A stretch of 64,000 bases of DNA from Streptomyces sp. JH34 (lineage in GTDB: Bacteria; Actinomycetota; Actinomycetes; Streptomycetales; Streptomycetaceae). The position numbers and the translations under genes were made by a program. Positions within the stretch are counted from its first letter, which is position 1. Every line of letters begins with the position of its first letter. The stretch spans positions 1-64,000 of the forward strand of contig NZ_JAJSOO010000001.1 in the NCBI RefSeq assembly GCF_029428875.1, given 5' to 3'. Shown in pieces: positions 34,215 through 42,933 of the stretch. The notes under the pieces are model-generated. The model was not told the origin of the DNA and did not search any database. It worked only from the letters and a program-made list of their open reading frames with translations.

Positions 34215-36854
34215 ATGCAGGGCGTGATCTCACTTCGGCCGCATCAGGTCGAGGCCGTGGACTCGATCATCGAGGGCCTGGCCCTCCCCCTGGACGGCAC
34301 GGTGCCTGAGGCGGGGCAGCGCGGGCAGGTCCACATGTCCACCGGCTCGGGCAAGACCATCACCGCGGCCGTCGCCGCCCTGCGCATGGCACCCCGGGGC
34401 GTGGTCGGCGTCTTGGTCCCGACCCTCGATCTCCTCACCCAGACCGTGGAAGCCTGGCGGGCGGTCGGCCACACCGCCCCGGCCGTCGCGGTGTGCAGTC
34501 TGGGCGCTGACCCGCTGCTGGAAGCGCTGAACGTGCGGTGCACGACCAACCCCACCCAACTCGCCCTGTGGGCCGGAGCGAAGGACGGGCCACTGCTGGT
34601 GTTCGCGACGTACGCCAGCCTGTCCCCACAGGGCTTGGACGACGACCAGGGCGACGAGGAGACCGGGGCCGCGCCAGGCGCCCTGGAACGCGCACTGCTC
34701 GGCTCGTACGGGCAGCGGCTGCGGCCCTTCGACCTGCTGATCGTCGACGAAGCGCACCGGACCTCCGGGGATCTCGGCAAGGCGTGGGCCGCTGTCCATG
34801 ACCAGCACCGGGTGCCTGCGGTGCGGCGTCTGTACATGACGGCCACGCCCCGCTTGTGGGAGGCGTCGCCCGGGGGTGCCGGCGCGGACGAGACCGGCGG
34901 GCGCCTGGTCGCGTCCATGGACGACGAATCCCTCTACGGTCCGGTGTTGTTCGAGTTCGGGCTGATGGAGAGTGTCGAGCGGGGCGTCCTGGCCCGGTTC
35001 GAGATCGATGTCCTGGAGATCCGCGACCCGCAGGCACCCGGACCCGACGCCACCATGGAGGAGCGGCGTGGACGTCGGCTCGCCGCGCTCCAGGAGGCGC
35101 TGCTCAAGCACGCGGACACCACCGGGGTGCGGTCGTTCATGACGTTCCACTCACGGACCCTGGACGCCATGGCTTTTGCCCGGGCGTTGCCGGAGGCGGC
35201 GGCGGAGCTCCAGGCCACCGACCCCGTCACCTACCCCGGGCGGGTCGGTGCGGAATGGCTGTCCGGGGAACACCCCGCCGTGCACCGCCGCACTGTGCTG
35301 GGCAGGTTCGCGGACGGAATCGACGCGGACGGGTGGGTCACCGAGCTCGGTGTCCTCTCCAGCTGCCGGGTCCTCGGAGAAGGGGTCGACATCAGGGGAA
35401 AGCGAGGGGTGGGCGCGGTCGTGTTCGCCGACACCCGCAGTTCCCCGGTGGAGATCGTCCAGATCATCGGGCGGGGCCTGCGTCAGGACCCCGGCGAGGG
35501 CAAGGTGTCCCGCATCGTCGTGCCCGTCTTCCTGGAGCCCGGCGAAGACCCGTCCGACATGATGGCCTCCCCCAGCTACCGGCCCCTGGTCTCGGTCCTC
35601 CAGGGCCTGCGGGCCCATGACGAACGGGTCATCGAACGCCTGGCCCTGCCCACCACCACCGCCCGGGGGAAGGCGACGTCCGTCGTCGCGCTCGATCCCG
35701 TCCGCGAGGAGGGCGACGACGGCGACGGCCAGGAGGACGGCGACGAGGACCAGGAGCACGGGCCCGACATCGAGGCGGAGGCCGACACTGTCAGCACGGA
35801 CGAGGAGACGGCCCAGGCCGTCACCGAGGACGACACGGAGAACGGCGCAGTCGAGAGCGAGCATGCGGGCGCTGCGGTGCCGTTGCTGCGATTCTCCCTT
35901 CCCCGCGACCCTGGGACCGTCGCCCTCTTCCTGCGGACCCGCATCCTGCACCCCGACTCCGAAATCTGGCTCACCGGCTACAACGCCCTGCGCCACTGGG
36001 CGCGCAAACACGGGAGCGCTGAGGTGGCGTTGGACGCGTCCGTGGAGCTCGGGGAGGACCGCATCACGTATGCGCTGGGCGCATGGGTCAGCGAGCAGCG
36101 CCGCGCGTTTCGGCTCGGCACGCTGAAAGCGTGGCGGGCCGATCTGCTGAACGAACTCGGGATGGTGTGGTCCGTCGCGGACGCCGGATTCCGGCGCAAC
36201 CTCTCCGCGGCCCGCGCCTACCACGCCGTGCACGGCACCCTCGCGGCCCCGAAGGACGCCATGGTCGAAGGAGTGGCGGTCGGTCAGTGGCTCGCCAACC
36301 TCCGCAAGGCCGGCGGGCTCGGCAAGGACGAGGTCCGGGCCGGGGAGCGGCGGGCGGCACTGGAAGCGATCGATCCGGAGTGGCACCCCGGATGGTCGGT
36401 GGAGTGGCAGCGCCACTACGCCACCGCCCGTGCGCTGCTGGGCGAGGAGGGCGGACTCACAGAGGTCCTGCCCGGTGTCCTCGTCCACGGCTGCGACGTC
36501 GGCGCATGGATGCTCCGACAGCGCGACGCTGCCACGTGGGAGGCACTGCTGCCCGAGCAACAGAAGCGGCTGGAGGCACTGGGGCTGGCCCCCCTGCCCG
36601 CAGCACCGGCAAAGCAGGCCACGGCAGCCAAGGCCGGGGCGTTCGAGCGAGGTGTCCTCGCACTGGAGCAGTACAAGAACCGCACCGGCAGCCTGACCGT
36701 GCCCCGAGCCCACATCGAACACGTCGTGATCGACGGCGAGGAACACCCAGTCAAGCTCGGTGTATTTCTCACGAATTCCAAGACCAGGCGGGCCAAGCTC
36801 CCCGCCCAGAAACTCGCCGCACTCGCCGCACTCGGACTGGAATGGGCATCCTGA
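34215..36854 (+). CDS. Superfamily 2 DNA/RNA helicase with helicase-associated repeats
   Basis: An 879-residue helicase. The N-terminal motor has the Q-like SLRPHQVEAVDSI, Walker A TGSGKT (residues 43-48), DEAH (IVDEAHRTSGD, about 178) and the second-domain motif IIGRGLRQDPG. An acidic Asp/Glu-rich linker follows at about 495-555. The C-terminus carries helicase-associated (HA) repeats, recognisable by W..N.RKA / W...Y..AR patterns (WLANLRKAGGLG, WQRHYATARALLGEEG, LTVPRAH). Proteins of this design are common at the ends of Streptomyces linear replicons, where they are linked to telomere function or conjugative transfer. ATG 34215 is chosen; GTGs at 34206 and 34209 are alternatives. Confidence 0.9.
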   Translation: MQGVISLRPHQVEAVDSIIEGLALPLDGTVPEAGQRGQVHMSTGSGKTITAAVAALRMAPRGVVGVLVPTLDLLTQTVEAWRAVGHTAPAVAVCSLGADPLLEALNVRCTTNPTQLALWAGAKDGPLLVFATYASLSPQGLDDDQGDEETGAAPGALERALLGSYGQRLRPFDLLIVDEAHRTSGDLGKAWAAVHDQHRVPAVRRLYMTATPRLWEASPGGAGADETGGRLVASMDDESLYGPVLFEFGLMESVERGVLARFEIDVLEIRDPQAPGPDATMEERRGRRLAALQEALLKHADTTGVRSFMTFHSRTLDAMAFARALPEAAAELQATDPVTYPGRVGAEWLSGEHPAVHRRTVLGRFADGIDADGWVTELGVLSSCRVLGEGVDIRGKRGVGAVVFADTRSSPVEIVQIIGRGLRQDPGEGKVSRIVVPVFLEPGEDPSDMMASPSYRPLVSVLQGLRAHDERVIERLALPTTTARGKATSVVALDPVREEGDDGDGQEDGDEDQEHGPDIEAEADTVSTDEETAQAVTEDDTENGAVESEHAGAAVPLLRFSLPRDPGTVALFLRTRILHPDSEIWLTGYNALRHWARKHGSAEVALDASVELGEDRITYALGAWVSEQRRAFRLGTLKAWRADLLNELGMVWSVADAGFRRNLSAARAYHAVHGTLAAPKDAMVEGVAVGQWLANLRKAGGLGKDEVRAGERRAALEAIDPEWHPGWSVEWQRHYATARALLGEEGGLTEVLPGVLVHGCDVGAWMLRQRDAATWEALLPEQQKRLEALGLAPLPAAPAKQATAAKAGAFERGVLALEQYKNRTGSLTVPRAHIEHVVIDGEEHPVKLGVFLTNSKTRRAKLPAQKLAALAALGLEWAS

Positions 36855-36921
36855 CCACATGACAACGGCGCCCCGCCCCCGGATCTCGTCCCGGGGACGG
36901 GCGCCGTCGTCATGCGGGGTG

Positions 36922-37296
36922 TCAGCGCTTGATGGTGACGCAGCGCATCCGGTCATGGCCCGTGTACTCCACACACAGCTGCGAGCGGTGCGGGAAGCTC
37001 TTGTTGATCTTCCACGCCGCGTACTCGAACCGGTGGCCGCGCGTCTCCCGGGCACCGGTCGCCTTCCACCCCCGTCCCGTCCGGACGTAGCTCCCGCGCT
37101 GCCAGAGGGTCACACGGGCCCTGGCTCCGTTCTCCCAGCCGTCCAGAAGTTTCCGCACCTCACGCACCTTCAGCCCTGCACCGACGACGCCGATACCCAC
37201 CGGCCCGTCCTCAGCTGTCCCACTCGCGCTCGCGGGCGCCTGGCGCAGACACTCCAACGCCATCACGGACACCACCACACACACGATCCTTCGCAT
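36922..37296 (-). CDS. Secreted small protein
   Basis: A 124-residue protein with a signal peptide: RR then a hydrophobic run (IVCVVVSVMALECL) and an ASA-S cleavage region near residue 25. The mature part is basic and has two cysteines (LCVEY and MRCVTIK) that may pair. ATG 37296 is chosen because it puts the signal peptide at the N-terminus. No family recognised. It converges on the helicase gene. Confidence 0.6.
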   Translation of the reverse strand: MRRIVCVVVSVMALECLRQAPASASGTAEDGPVGIGVVGAGLKVREVRKLLDGWENGARARVTLWQRGSYVRTGRGWKATGARETRGHRFEYAAWKINKSFPHRSQLCVEYTGHDRMRCVTIKR

Positions 37297-37798
37297 GACG
37301 TGCCCAACGGCGCGGTGCCACCACTGGGCACCGATGACGGCCACGGCTCACCCGCCAGAGCGACCGGGCCACACGGGCTGCGGCCTGTGTGCCTCAATCA
37401 CAAGCTCTCTTTGAGGTCCTGGCCTGAACAGGTCCAGCTACTACAAGTGGCGGGCCGGCCGGGAGGCTAGTGCCGTGACCGGCATTGTTTGCCCCATGAG
37501 GAGCGTCGTCCAGTGGGTGCGATCGCAAGGCGGCCGGACGTCCTTGTAGCGGAGGTACGAGGACTTCTGGCCAACGCGGTGAGCGTGCGTGCTGGGCGGC
37601 GCGACGGGGCAGAGCTTGCTGGGAGGAGCACGAGAGATGCCCGGCAGCGGGCCGACCAGCGTCTGGCAGCAAAAATCGCGTGGCCCACGCGGAGTCCGGC
37701 TGTGCCTTCGGCTCGCCCCGGGTGACTGCCGAGCTCCGCGAGACGGGTCTGCCGGTTGCCGGCCCGGCGCCGAGACGACCAGGGGAAGCAGACCTGGT
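37297..37798. other. Non-coding stretch with possible insertion-sequence end
   Basis: No intact gene. Between about 37450 and 37690 the minus strand gives long GC-driven frames (for example SPRTSATRTSGRLAIAPTGRRSS) reminiscent of transposase-end debris, without a DDE core. I leave it unassigned. Confidence 0.4.
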
Positions 37799-38377
37799 TC
37801 AGGAGCGGACGAGGGGTGTGTCGACCAGGTGTTCGGCCAGGAACCAGGACTGGAGCTCGCCGGTCCTGATCACCTGTGAGACGAGCAGGTCGTTAGTGCC
37901 ATCGTCACCCAGCGCGGCGGTCCGTGCGGCGGCGTCGTGTGCTTCGATGAGGATGGCTTCGTGCGCCTCCAGCAGCCGGGACAGCATCGCCGGCACCTCC
38001 TCCACACCGTCCGGGGGCCGTGGGACGGACGTGATCTCCGCTACGTGCCGGGGATCACCCACGGCAACACCCCCGAGGGACTGAACACGTTCGGCGATGG
38101 TATCGACCAGTTCCAGTTGCTCGCCCGCGTGCTTGTCCAGCACCAGGTGCAGTTGGTAGAAGGTCGCACCGCGCATCAGCCAGTGGTGCTTCTTGTAGAG
38201 ACCGTAGAGGATCTGCGTGTCCGCCAGTGCCTTGTTCAGGCGCTGGCACGAGTACATCCGGGCTTCGTATGACAGACCCAGCGGGAACTGCTTGACGGTC
38301 CCGAAGTCCTGTATCACCTTGCCCTTCTGGTGCAGCCACGGCTGGCTGCCGCTCACGTGTTTGGAGCTTGTGGTCAT
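37799..38377 (-). CDS. dps: Dps family ferritin-like protein
   Basis: A 192-residue Dps-like protein. These dodecamers oxidise and store iron and protect DNA during stress. The ferroxidase signature is present: YKKHHWLMRGATFYQLHLVLDKHAGEQLELVDTIAERVQSLGG supplies the expected His, Asp and Glu. ATG 38377 follows GGAGGCGG at ideal spacing, and the N-terminal ~40 residues form a basic extension. A paralogue is usual in Streptomyces. Confidence 0.93.
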   Translation of the reverse strand: MTTSSKHVSGSQPWLHQKGKVIQDFGTVKQFPLGLSYEARMYSCQRLNKALADTQILYGLYKKHHWLMRGATFYQLHLVLDKHAGEQLELVDTIAERVQSLGGVAVGDPRHVAEITSVPRPPDGVEEVPAMLSRLLEAHEAILIEAHDAAARTAALGDDGTNDLLVSQVIRTGELQSWFLAEHLVDTPLVRS

Positions 38378-38549
38378 GATCCGCCTCCTGCGTTGCTGTG
38401 CTGTACGTACCCGAACGACGCTAGACGGCGCCACGGCATCGCCTTGCCCGGCAGTGCACGCGCCAGTGCCCGTCAGCGCACTGTGCCCGGCGTCCCCCGC
38501 GGACGTTCGCTCCTGTGCAGACATCCGTGCACCGGTGGGCTCCTTCCGT

Positions 38550-39390
38550 TCAGCGGAACGGGGCAGGTTGCGCAGTGGCCCGGGCGGCCCGGATGCAGTC
38601 CTCGGCCCGGGCCCGTAGCCGGTGACGGAGCTCGAGTTCGGCGATCGGCCGGTCAGGAGTTTTGGTGGCGAAGCAGGTGATCCGCTTACCGTCCGCGTCC
38701 GTGATCCTCAACCGGGCGCCGGGGTGGGGCCGTTCCTTTCGGGCGATCAGTCGCATGCCCCCGGGCCAACCGACCAGCGGCTTGCCGGTGAGCTCGGCGA
38801 CCCAGGCCTTGTCACGGACCTCACCATTGGTCTCGACGCCGCCGTCCAGGCCGGGGCGAGGATCTTCAGCATGTGTTCGTGGATCACTTCGGTGACCGTC
38901 ATGCCGACCGAGTAGGACAGCCATCATCCTCGCTTCGCGAGCCGGGAAACGCAATCGTGGGTGTCGGCGGCCGAGTCCGTGCGGATCAGCGTCCGCCGCC
39001 CTCGCCGGTGGTGCTTGGGCAGCTGGGCGGGGACGATGTGGTCCGCTGCCGTGCTGGAGCCCGCGTTTCCTGGTCTGAGGCGGCGACGGGCTCTCCGGTT
39101 CCGCCGGGGCCGTGGTCGACGGATGCCGTCAGATGGTGGCCGTAGGTCTACTTCCAGGTCGCGGCCACGTCCTGTCTGTTCGGCGATCACGAGGACACCG
39201 TGGAGAACGACGGTGATCCGACCGTCGGCCTCCGGGGCATACTCAGCGGCCGACGACCGGACACGGTCACGGACTTCGGAGCGTGCCGACCGGAGCGCCT
39301 GCAGACCCTTCTCGCCGGAGGCGGCGAGGGTGTCGACCAGGCGAAGACGGTCAGGTCGGAGGCTACCGTCCGACAGGCTGAACGGATCAC
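38550..39390 (-). mobile_element. IS1380-family transposase remnant
   Basis: Pieces in several minus-strand frames line up with an IS1380 transposase. They are RTLIRTDSAADTHD (a catalytic acidic residue), YSVGMTVTEVIHEHMLKIL, and KAWVAELTGKPLVGWPGGMRLIARKERPHPGARLRITDADG, then LELRHRLRARAEDCIRAARATA. The C-terminal end and both inverted repeats are missing and at least three frameshifts are needed. It is dead. Confidence 0.75.
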
Positions 39391-40427
39391 GGCATGAGAG
39401 AGAAGCGCGCGTCGGATTCAGACATCGGCGAGTCCTGCGAATGGCGCGACCTGCCGCGCCGGGTACCGCGCCACTCACGGGGGGTCATTCCATAGGTGGC
39501 CCGGAAAACCCGGCTGAAATGGGCGGCACTGGTGAAACCCCAGCGGTGTGCGACTGCGGCGATCGTGGCGTTTCCGTGCAGTCCCAGATCGCGTCGGCAC
39601 TCCTCCAGACGACGCCGCTGGGTCCACCGGCCGACCGTGGCGTCCTCACTCTCGAACAGCTTGTGCAGATAGCGCAGGGATATGTGATGGGCCCGGGCGA
39701 TCGTCTGCGGGGTCAGATTGGGGTCCGCGAGATGACGGTCGATGAATGCCTGGATCCGTAGCAGCAGTGCCCGGTTCCCGCCGGGCGTTTCCTCCGCCGG
39801 CCGTCCGCTGACCTCGTCGGCCAGCACACCGAGCAGGTCCACGATGTTGCGGGCCATCAGCTCGCTGGTGCGGGGCTGGTAGTTGCCGGCGCCGTCCACG
39901 AGCCCGGCCAGAAAGGGCGAGAGCAGGCCGCCGAGGGAGGTGTCGGGGCCGAGCGGGCAGGCCGTGACGTGCGCCGTCTCGGACTCCCTCAGGCCCAAGA
40001 CGTCTCTTGGCAGGACGAGTGACTTGGTTCGGAAGGGCTGGGGAAGATGCAGTTGGAGGGGACGCGCCATGTCGTAGACGAAAATGTCCCCGGCGCTGAG
40101 GAGTGCTTCACGGCCATCCTGTTCCAGGCGGGCTACTCCTTTTTCCAGCAGCTTGACGACGACGTACTCGTCCTGGTCGTCCTGGCTGACGAGCTGGCGC
40201 GTGCGCACGGCGGAGAGACAGTCGCCGTCCACCGTGACGGCCTGGAGCCGGCCGAGCGGTGTTGCGCGGATCGCTCCGGAGCACACCTCGTCGGGGACGG
40301 TCATGCTCACGGCACCGAAAGTCTGGGACAGGGCCTCGCGCCAGTACGCCCGTCTGTGTTGAGTGGGCAGTGAATCAGTGGTGTGGAAGCTGCCCGGTGC
40401 GCTTCCCTCCTGGACGTACGGCGCCAT
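39387..40427 (-). CDS. AraC-family transcriptional regulator
   Basis: A 346-residue regulator. The N-terminal AraC_binding_2-type sensor includes LSAGDIFVYDMARPLQLHLPQPF. The C-terminal double helix-turn-helix includes LTPQTIARAHHISLRYLHKLFES and TIAAVAHRWGFTSAAHFSRVFRATYGMTPREWR. ATG 40427 has GGGCAAGACC just upstream; longer frames add no domain. No obvious target is adjacent, since the next gene, a solute-binding protein, faces the same way 239 bp away. Confidence 0.9.
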   Translation of the reverse strand: MAPYVQEGSAPGSFHTTDSLPTQHRRAYWREALSQTFGAVSMTVPDEVCSGAIRATPLGRLQAVTVDGDCLSAVRTRQLVSQDDQDEYVVVKLLEKGVARLEQDGREALLSAGDIFVYDMARPLQLHLPQPFRTKSLVLPRDVLGLRESETAHVTACPLGPDTSLGGLLSPFLAGLVDGAGNYQPRTSELMARNIVDLLGVLADEVSGRPAEETPGGNRALLLRIQAFIDRHLADPNLTPQTIARAHHISLRYLHKLFESEDATVGRWTQRRRLEECRRDLGLHGNATIAAVAHRWGFTSAAHFSRVFRATYGMTPREWRGTRRGRSRHSQDSPMSESDARFSLMP

Positions 40428-40665
40428 GGTCTTGCCCTTCGGCTGGTGTGTGCCTACTGCAACACCGTGCCAGCCGGCCCTGGGGCGGCACATCGCGTGA
40501 ACCCGCTAGATCAGCGACGCAGGAGTGGGAAAGGGCCGCTCCTCACCTGATGGCTCCGCCGGTGGTGGCGGAGCCGGCAGTGACGACGCGCTGAGAAGGA
40601 ACGAGCAGCAGGCCGGCATGGACGGACGCCCTGACCGTGCTCCCGAAGAGGGTGCGGGGGACGAC

Positions 40666-41919
40666 TCAGTCGCTGGTCGCGATCTGCTGCGCGTCCCTGA
40701 GGGCTTCCTTCGGTGTCTGCTCCCCCGCCACCGCTGACTGGATGGCGGTGTACAGGCCGGTCGCCGCCTTGGGCCACCTGACGCCGAGTTCGCCGGTCCG
40801 GACGCGCGTCGTTTCCACGCTCTCGGCGAAGACAGTCATGGACGGGTTCCGCTCGGCGTACCGGGCGGCCACCGCGGGACGGGAGGGCACGGTGAAGTGC
40901 TGCTCGGCCAGGGTGAGCATGTTCGAGGAGTCGTTCAGGCAGGCGAGGACCTGGGCGGCCTTCTCCTGCCTGGCCCCGGAAGCAGTCTGCGGAACCGTCC
41001 ACACCTCGCCGCCGAGTGGCGTGACCGGGGTCTGTCCCGCCCGGGGGACGGGCACGGTGGCCACTCCCCAGCGCAGGTTCTCGTCCTCGTTCAGGGCCGG
41101 TATCCGCCAGGGGCCGTTGATCATCATGGCCGTCCTTCTGGCGGCGAACTGATCGTGGACGTCGGCCTGCGTCCAGTTCAGCACCGACTTCGACATGGAT
41201 CCGCTCTTCACCAGGTCCACCCACAGTTGGAGCGCCTGGACGGCCTGCGGGGTGTCCAACTGCTTCTCATCTCCTCCGTTGGACCACAGAAAGGGCAGGA
41301 ACTGCCAACTGCTCTCGAAAGTGGCGCTCGCGTCGACCGCCATGCCGTAACGCCCCGGACCGGTCAGCTCGGCCGCCGCGTCCTTCAGTTCGCCCCAGGT
41401 CCTGGGTACGGCGACGCCGGCCTCGGCGAGCATGTCCTTGTTGTAGAACAGGGCGACCGTGCTCGCGTAGGGGGCCAGCCCGTAGACTTTTCCCTGATAC
41501 GTGCCCGCAGACAGGATGCCCGCGGCGAAGCCTCTGGTGTCGATGCCGTACCGGTCCAGCGGTGTCAGTGCGCCGGTCTGCGCCACCTGCTGCAGGTCGG
41601 CGTTGTCCAGCATCAACAGATCGGGGAGGGTCCGTGACGATGCCTGTCGCAGGACCCTGGGGACGAGCGACGCCGGTGGAACGCTCGTGTGCTCGACCCT
41701 GACACCGGCGGCCTTGCCGCAAGTAGTGAGCATCTCGCTCCACTGGGTGTGCTCGGGCTCGTCGGTGTAGTAGTCGAGCACGGTGATGGAGTCGACCTTG
41801 CCGGTGTCGGATCCGCCACCGGTTCCATTGACACATCCGGTGATGGCCAGTGCCAGCGCCATGGTCCCGGTCCAGCGGGCGGCAATGCGCCGCACCGGTC
41901 GTCGGCCTGGTGGAAGCAT
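40666..41919 (-). CDS. ABC transporter sugar-type solute-binding lipoprotein
   Basis: A 417-residue extracytoplasmic binding protein. A basic N-terminus and hydrophobic run lead to a lipobox ITGC with the lipidated cysteine at about residue 28. The mature part has the family-1 pattern (FYNKDMLAEAGVAVPRTWGELKDAA.., TAMMINGPWRIPAL, PLGGEVWTVPQTA). Usually the binding gene precedes two permease genes. None is present here, so it must work with permeases elsewhere or is a stray gene. Confidence 0.9.
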   Translation of the reverse strand: MLPPGRRPVRRIAARWTGTMALALAITGCVNGTGGGSDTGKVDSITVLDYYTDEPEHTQWSEMLTTCGKAAGVRVEHTSVPPASLVPRVLRQASSRTLPDLLMLDNADLQQVAQTGALTPLDRYGIDTRGFAAGILSAGTYQGKVYGLAPYASTVALFYNKDMLAEAGVAVPRTWGELKDAAAELTGPGRYGMAVDASATFESSWQFLPFLWSNGGDEKQLDTPQAVQALQLWVDLVKSGSMSKSVLNWTQADVHDQFAARRTAMMINGPWRIPALNEDENLRWGVATVPVPRAGQTPVTPLGGEVWTVPQTASGARQEKAAQVLACLNDSSNMLTLAEQHFTVPSRPAVAARYAERNPSMTVFAESVETTRVRTGELGVRWPKAATGLYTAIQSAVAGEQTPKEALRDAQQIATSD

Positions 41920-42112
41920 GCTGGTGCCCTACTGAGTGATGTCTGTGGCGGAGGTGGGTGTCGCGGACCGGCGGACTCCAGGAGGCCGTGGGAGCGGCCT
42001 GAATTCGTCTTCCGTTCGAACAGATTCTACGCACCGGGGGCAGGCCACTGCCGGGATGCCTTCGGGAGAGTGCCCAGCCGCCCAAAGGCCGTGTCGCGTG
42101 CGCTCGTCGCCG

Positions 42113-42844
42113 CTACGGTCGCTGTCCGGCCGCTTCGCGGATCATCGCTGATACGGCGTCGGGCTGCGACAGCGCGACGGCGTGGGAACCGTCCAGCACG
42201 TGCTCGGTCGCCGCCATGCGTTGCGCCATGAAGCGCTGAGCGGCGGGGTTGAGTATCCGGTCGGCGGTCGCGATGGCGTACCAGGATGGTTTCGTAGCCC
42301 ACGCCGGCGCGCCCGATCTGCTGGTCAGCGCGTTGCAGGCGATCGGGCGTTGCGCCACCGAAAGCACCTTTCCGAGGCTGGGTGGAAGGTCGGCGGCATA
42401 CACCTGCGGGAATCGTTCCCCACGGATGTACAGCTCGTTGTCCGGGCCGCCCGACATCCGAGTGGGGACAGCCGCGGTGAAGGTCGCGTCGGCCACTGGA
42501 GTAGGGGCGAAGCGGTTCATGATGTCCAGAACGCACTCGCCCGCATCGAGACTGAACGCCGCGACGAAGCACAGCGCCACGACGTTGTCGGCATCGGCGG
42601 CGGCCTGTGTGATGACCGAGCCACCGTAGTCGTGACCGACCAGCACCACGGGGGCGTCGATGGCACGCACCACACTCCCGAGGTACGCGGCGTCATGCGC
42701 CAGACCCCGCAGCGGGTTCGCCGGGGCGCGCACGGTCAGTCCGGCGTCCTGAAGGAGCCTGATGACCGCCGCCCACGACGAGGCATCCGAGAACGCACCG
42801 TGCACAAGCACGATGGTCGGCGGTGCAGAGCTACATGTGTGCAT
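42113..42844 (-). CDS. Alpha/beta hydrolase with aspartate at the nucleophile position
   Basis: A 243-residue hydrolase of the compact esterase/hydroxynitrile-lyase-like group. The oxyanion strand is IVLVHGAFSDASSW, and the nucleophile elbow is VLVGHDYGG, so D72 stands where the close relative at 51520 has serine (GHSYGG). Asp nucleophiles occur in haloalkane dehalogenases and epoxide hydrolases. The last third holds a candidate acid (ATADRILNP) and the final histidine (GSHAVALSQP). ATG 42844 gives the correct N-terminus. Confidence 0.88.
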   Translation of the reverse strand: MHTCSSAPPTIVLVHGAFSDASSWAAVIRLLQDAGLTVRAPANPLRGLAHDAAYLGSVVRAIDAPVVLVGHDYGGSVITQAAADADNVVALCFVAAFSLDAGECVLDIMNRFAPTPVADATFTAAVPTRMSGGPDNELYIRGERFPQVYAADLPPSLGKVLSVAQRPIACNALTSRSGAPAWATKPSWYAIATADRILNPAAQRFMAQRMAATEHVLDGSHAVALSQPDAVSAMIREAAGQRP

Positions 42845-42933
42845 GCCAGTGACCTCCGACTGGGTGGGGGAACGTCCCAGCCAAGCGTGCCCAGGTTCGG
42901 CAGGGCATCGCGTGAACGTACCAACGCGTCCCC

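Noticed and set aside
35151..37055. A 634-codon minus-strand frame opposite the helicase
   Set aside because: It is a shadow of the helicase gene, which has complete helicase motifs on the plus strand.
37394..37690. Possible transposase end
   Set aside because: The frames are suggestive of insertion-sequence debris, but no inverted repeat pair or catalytic motif could be shown.
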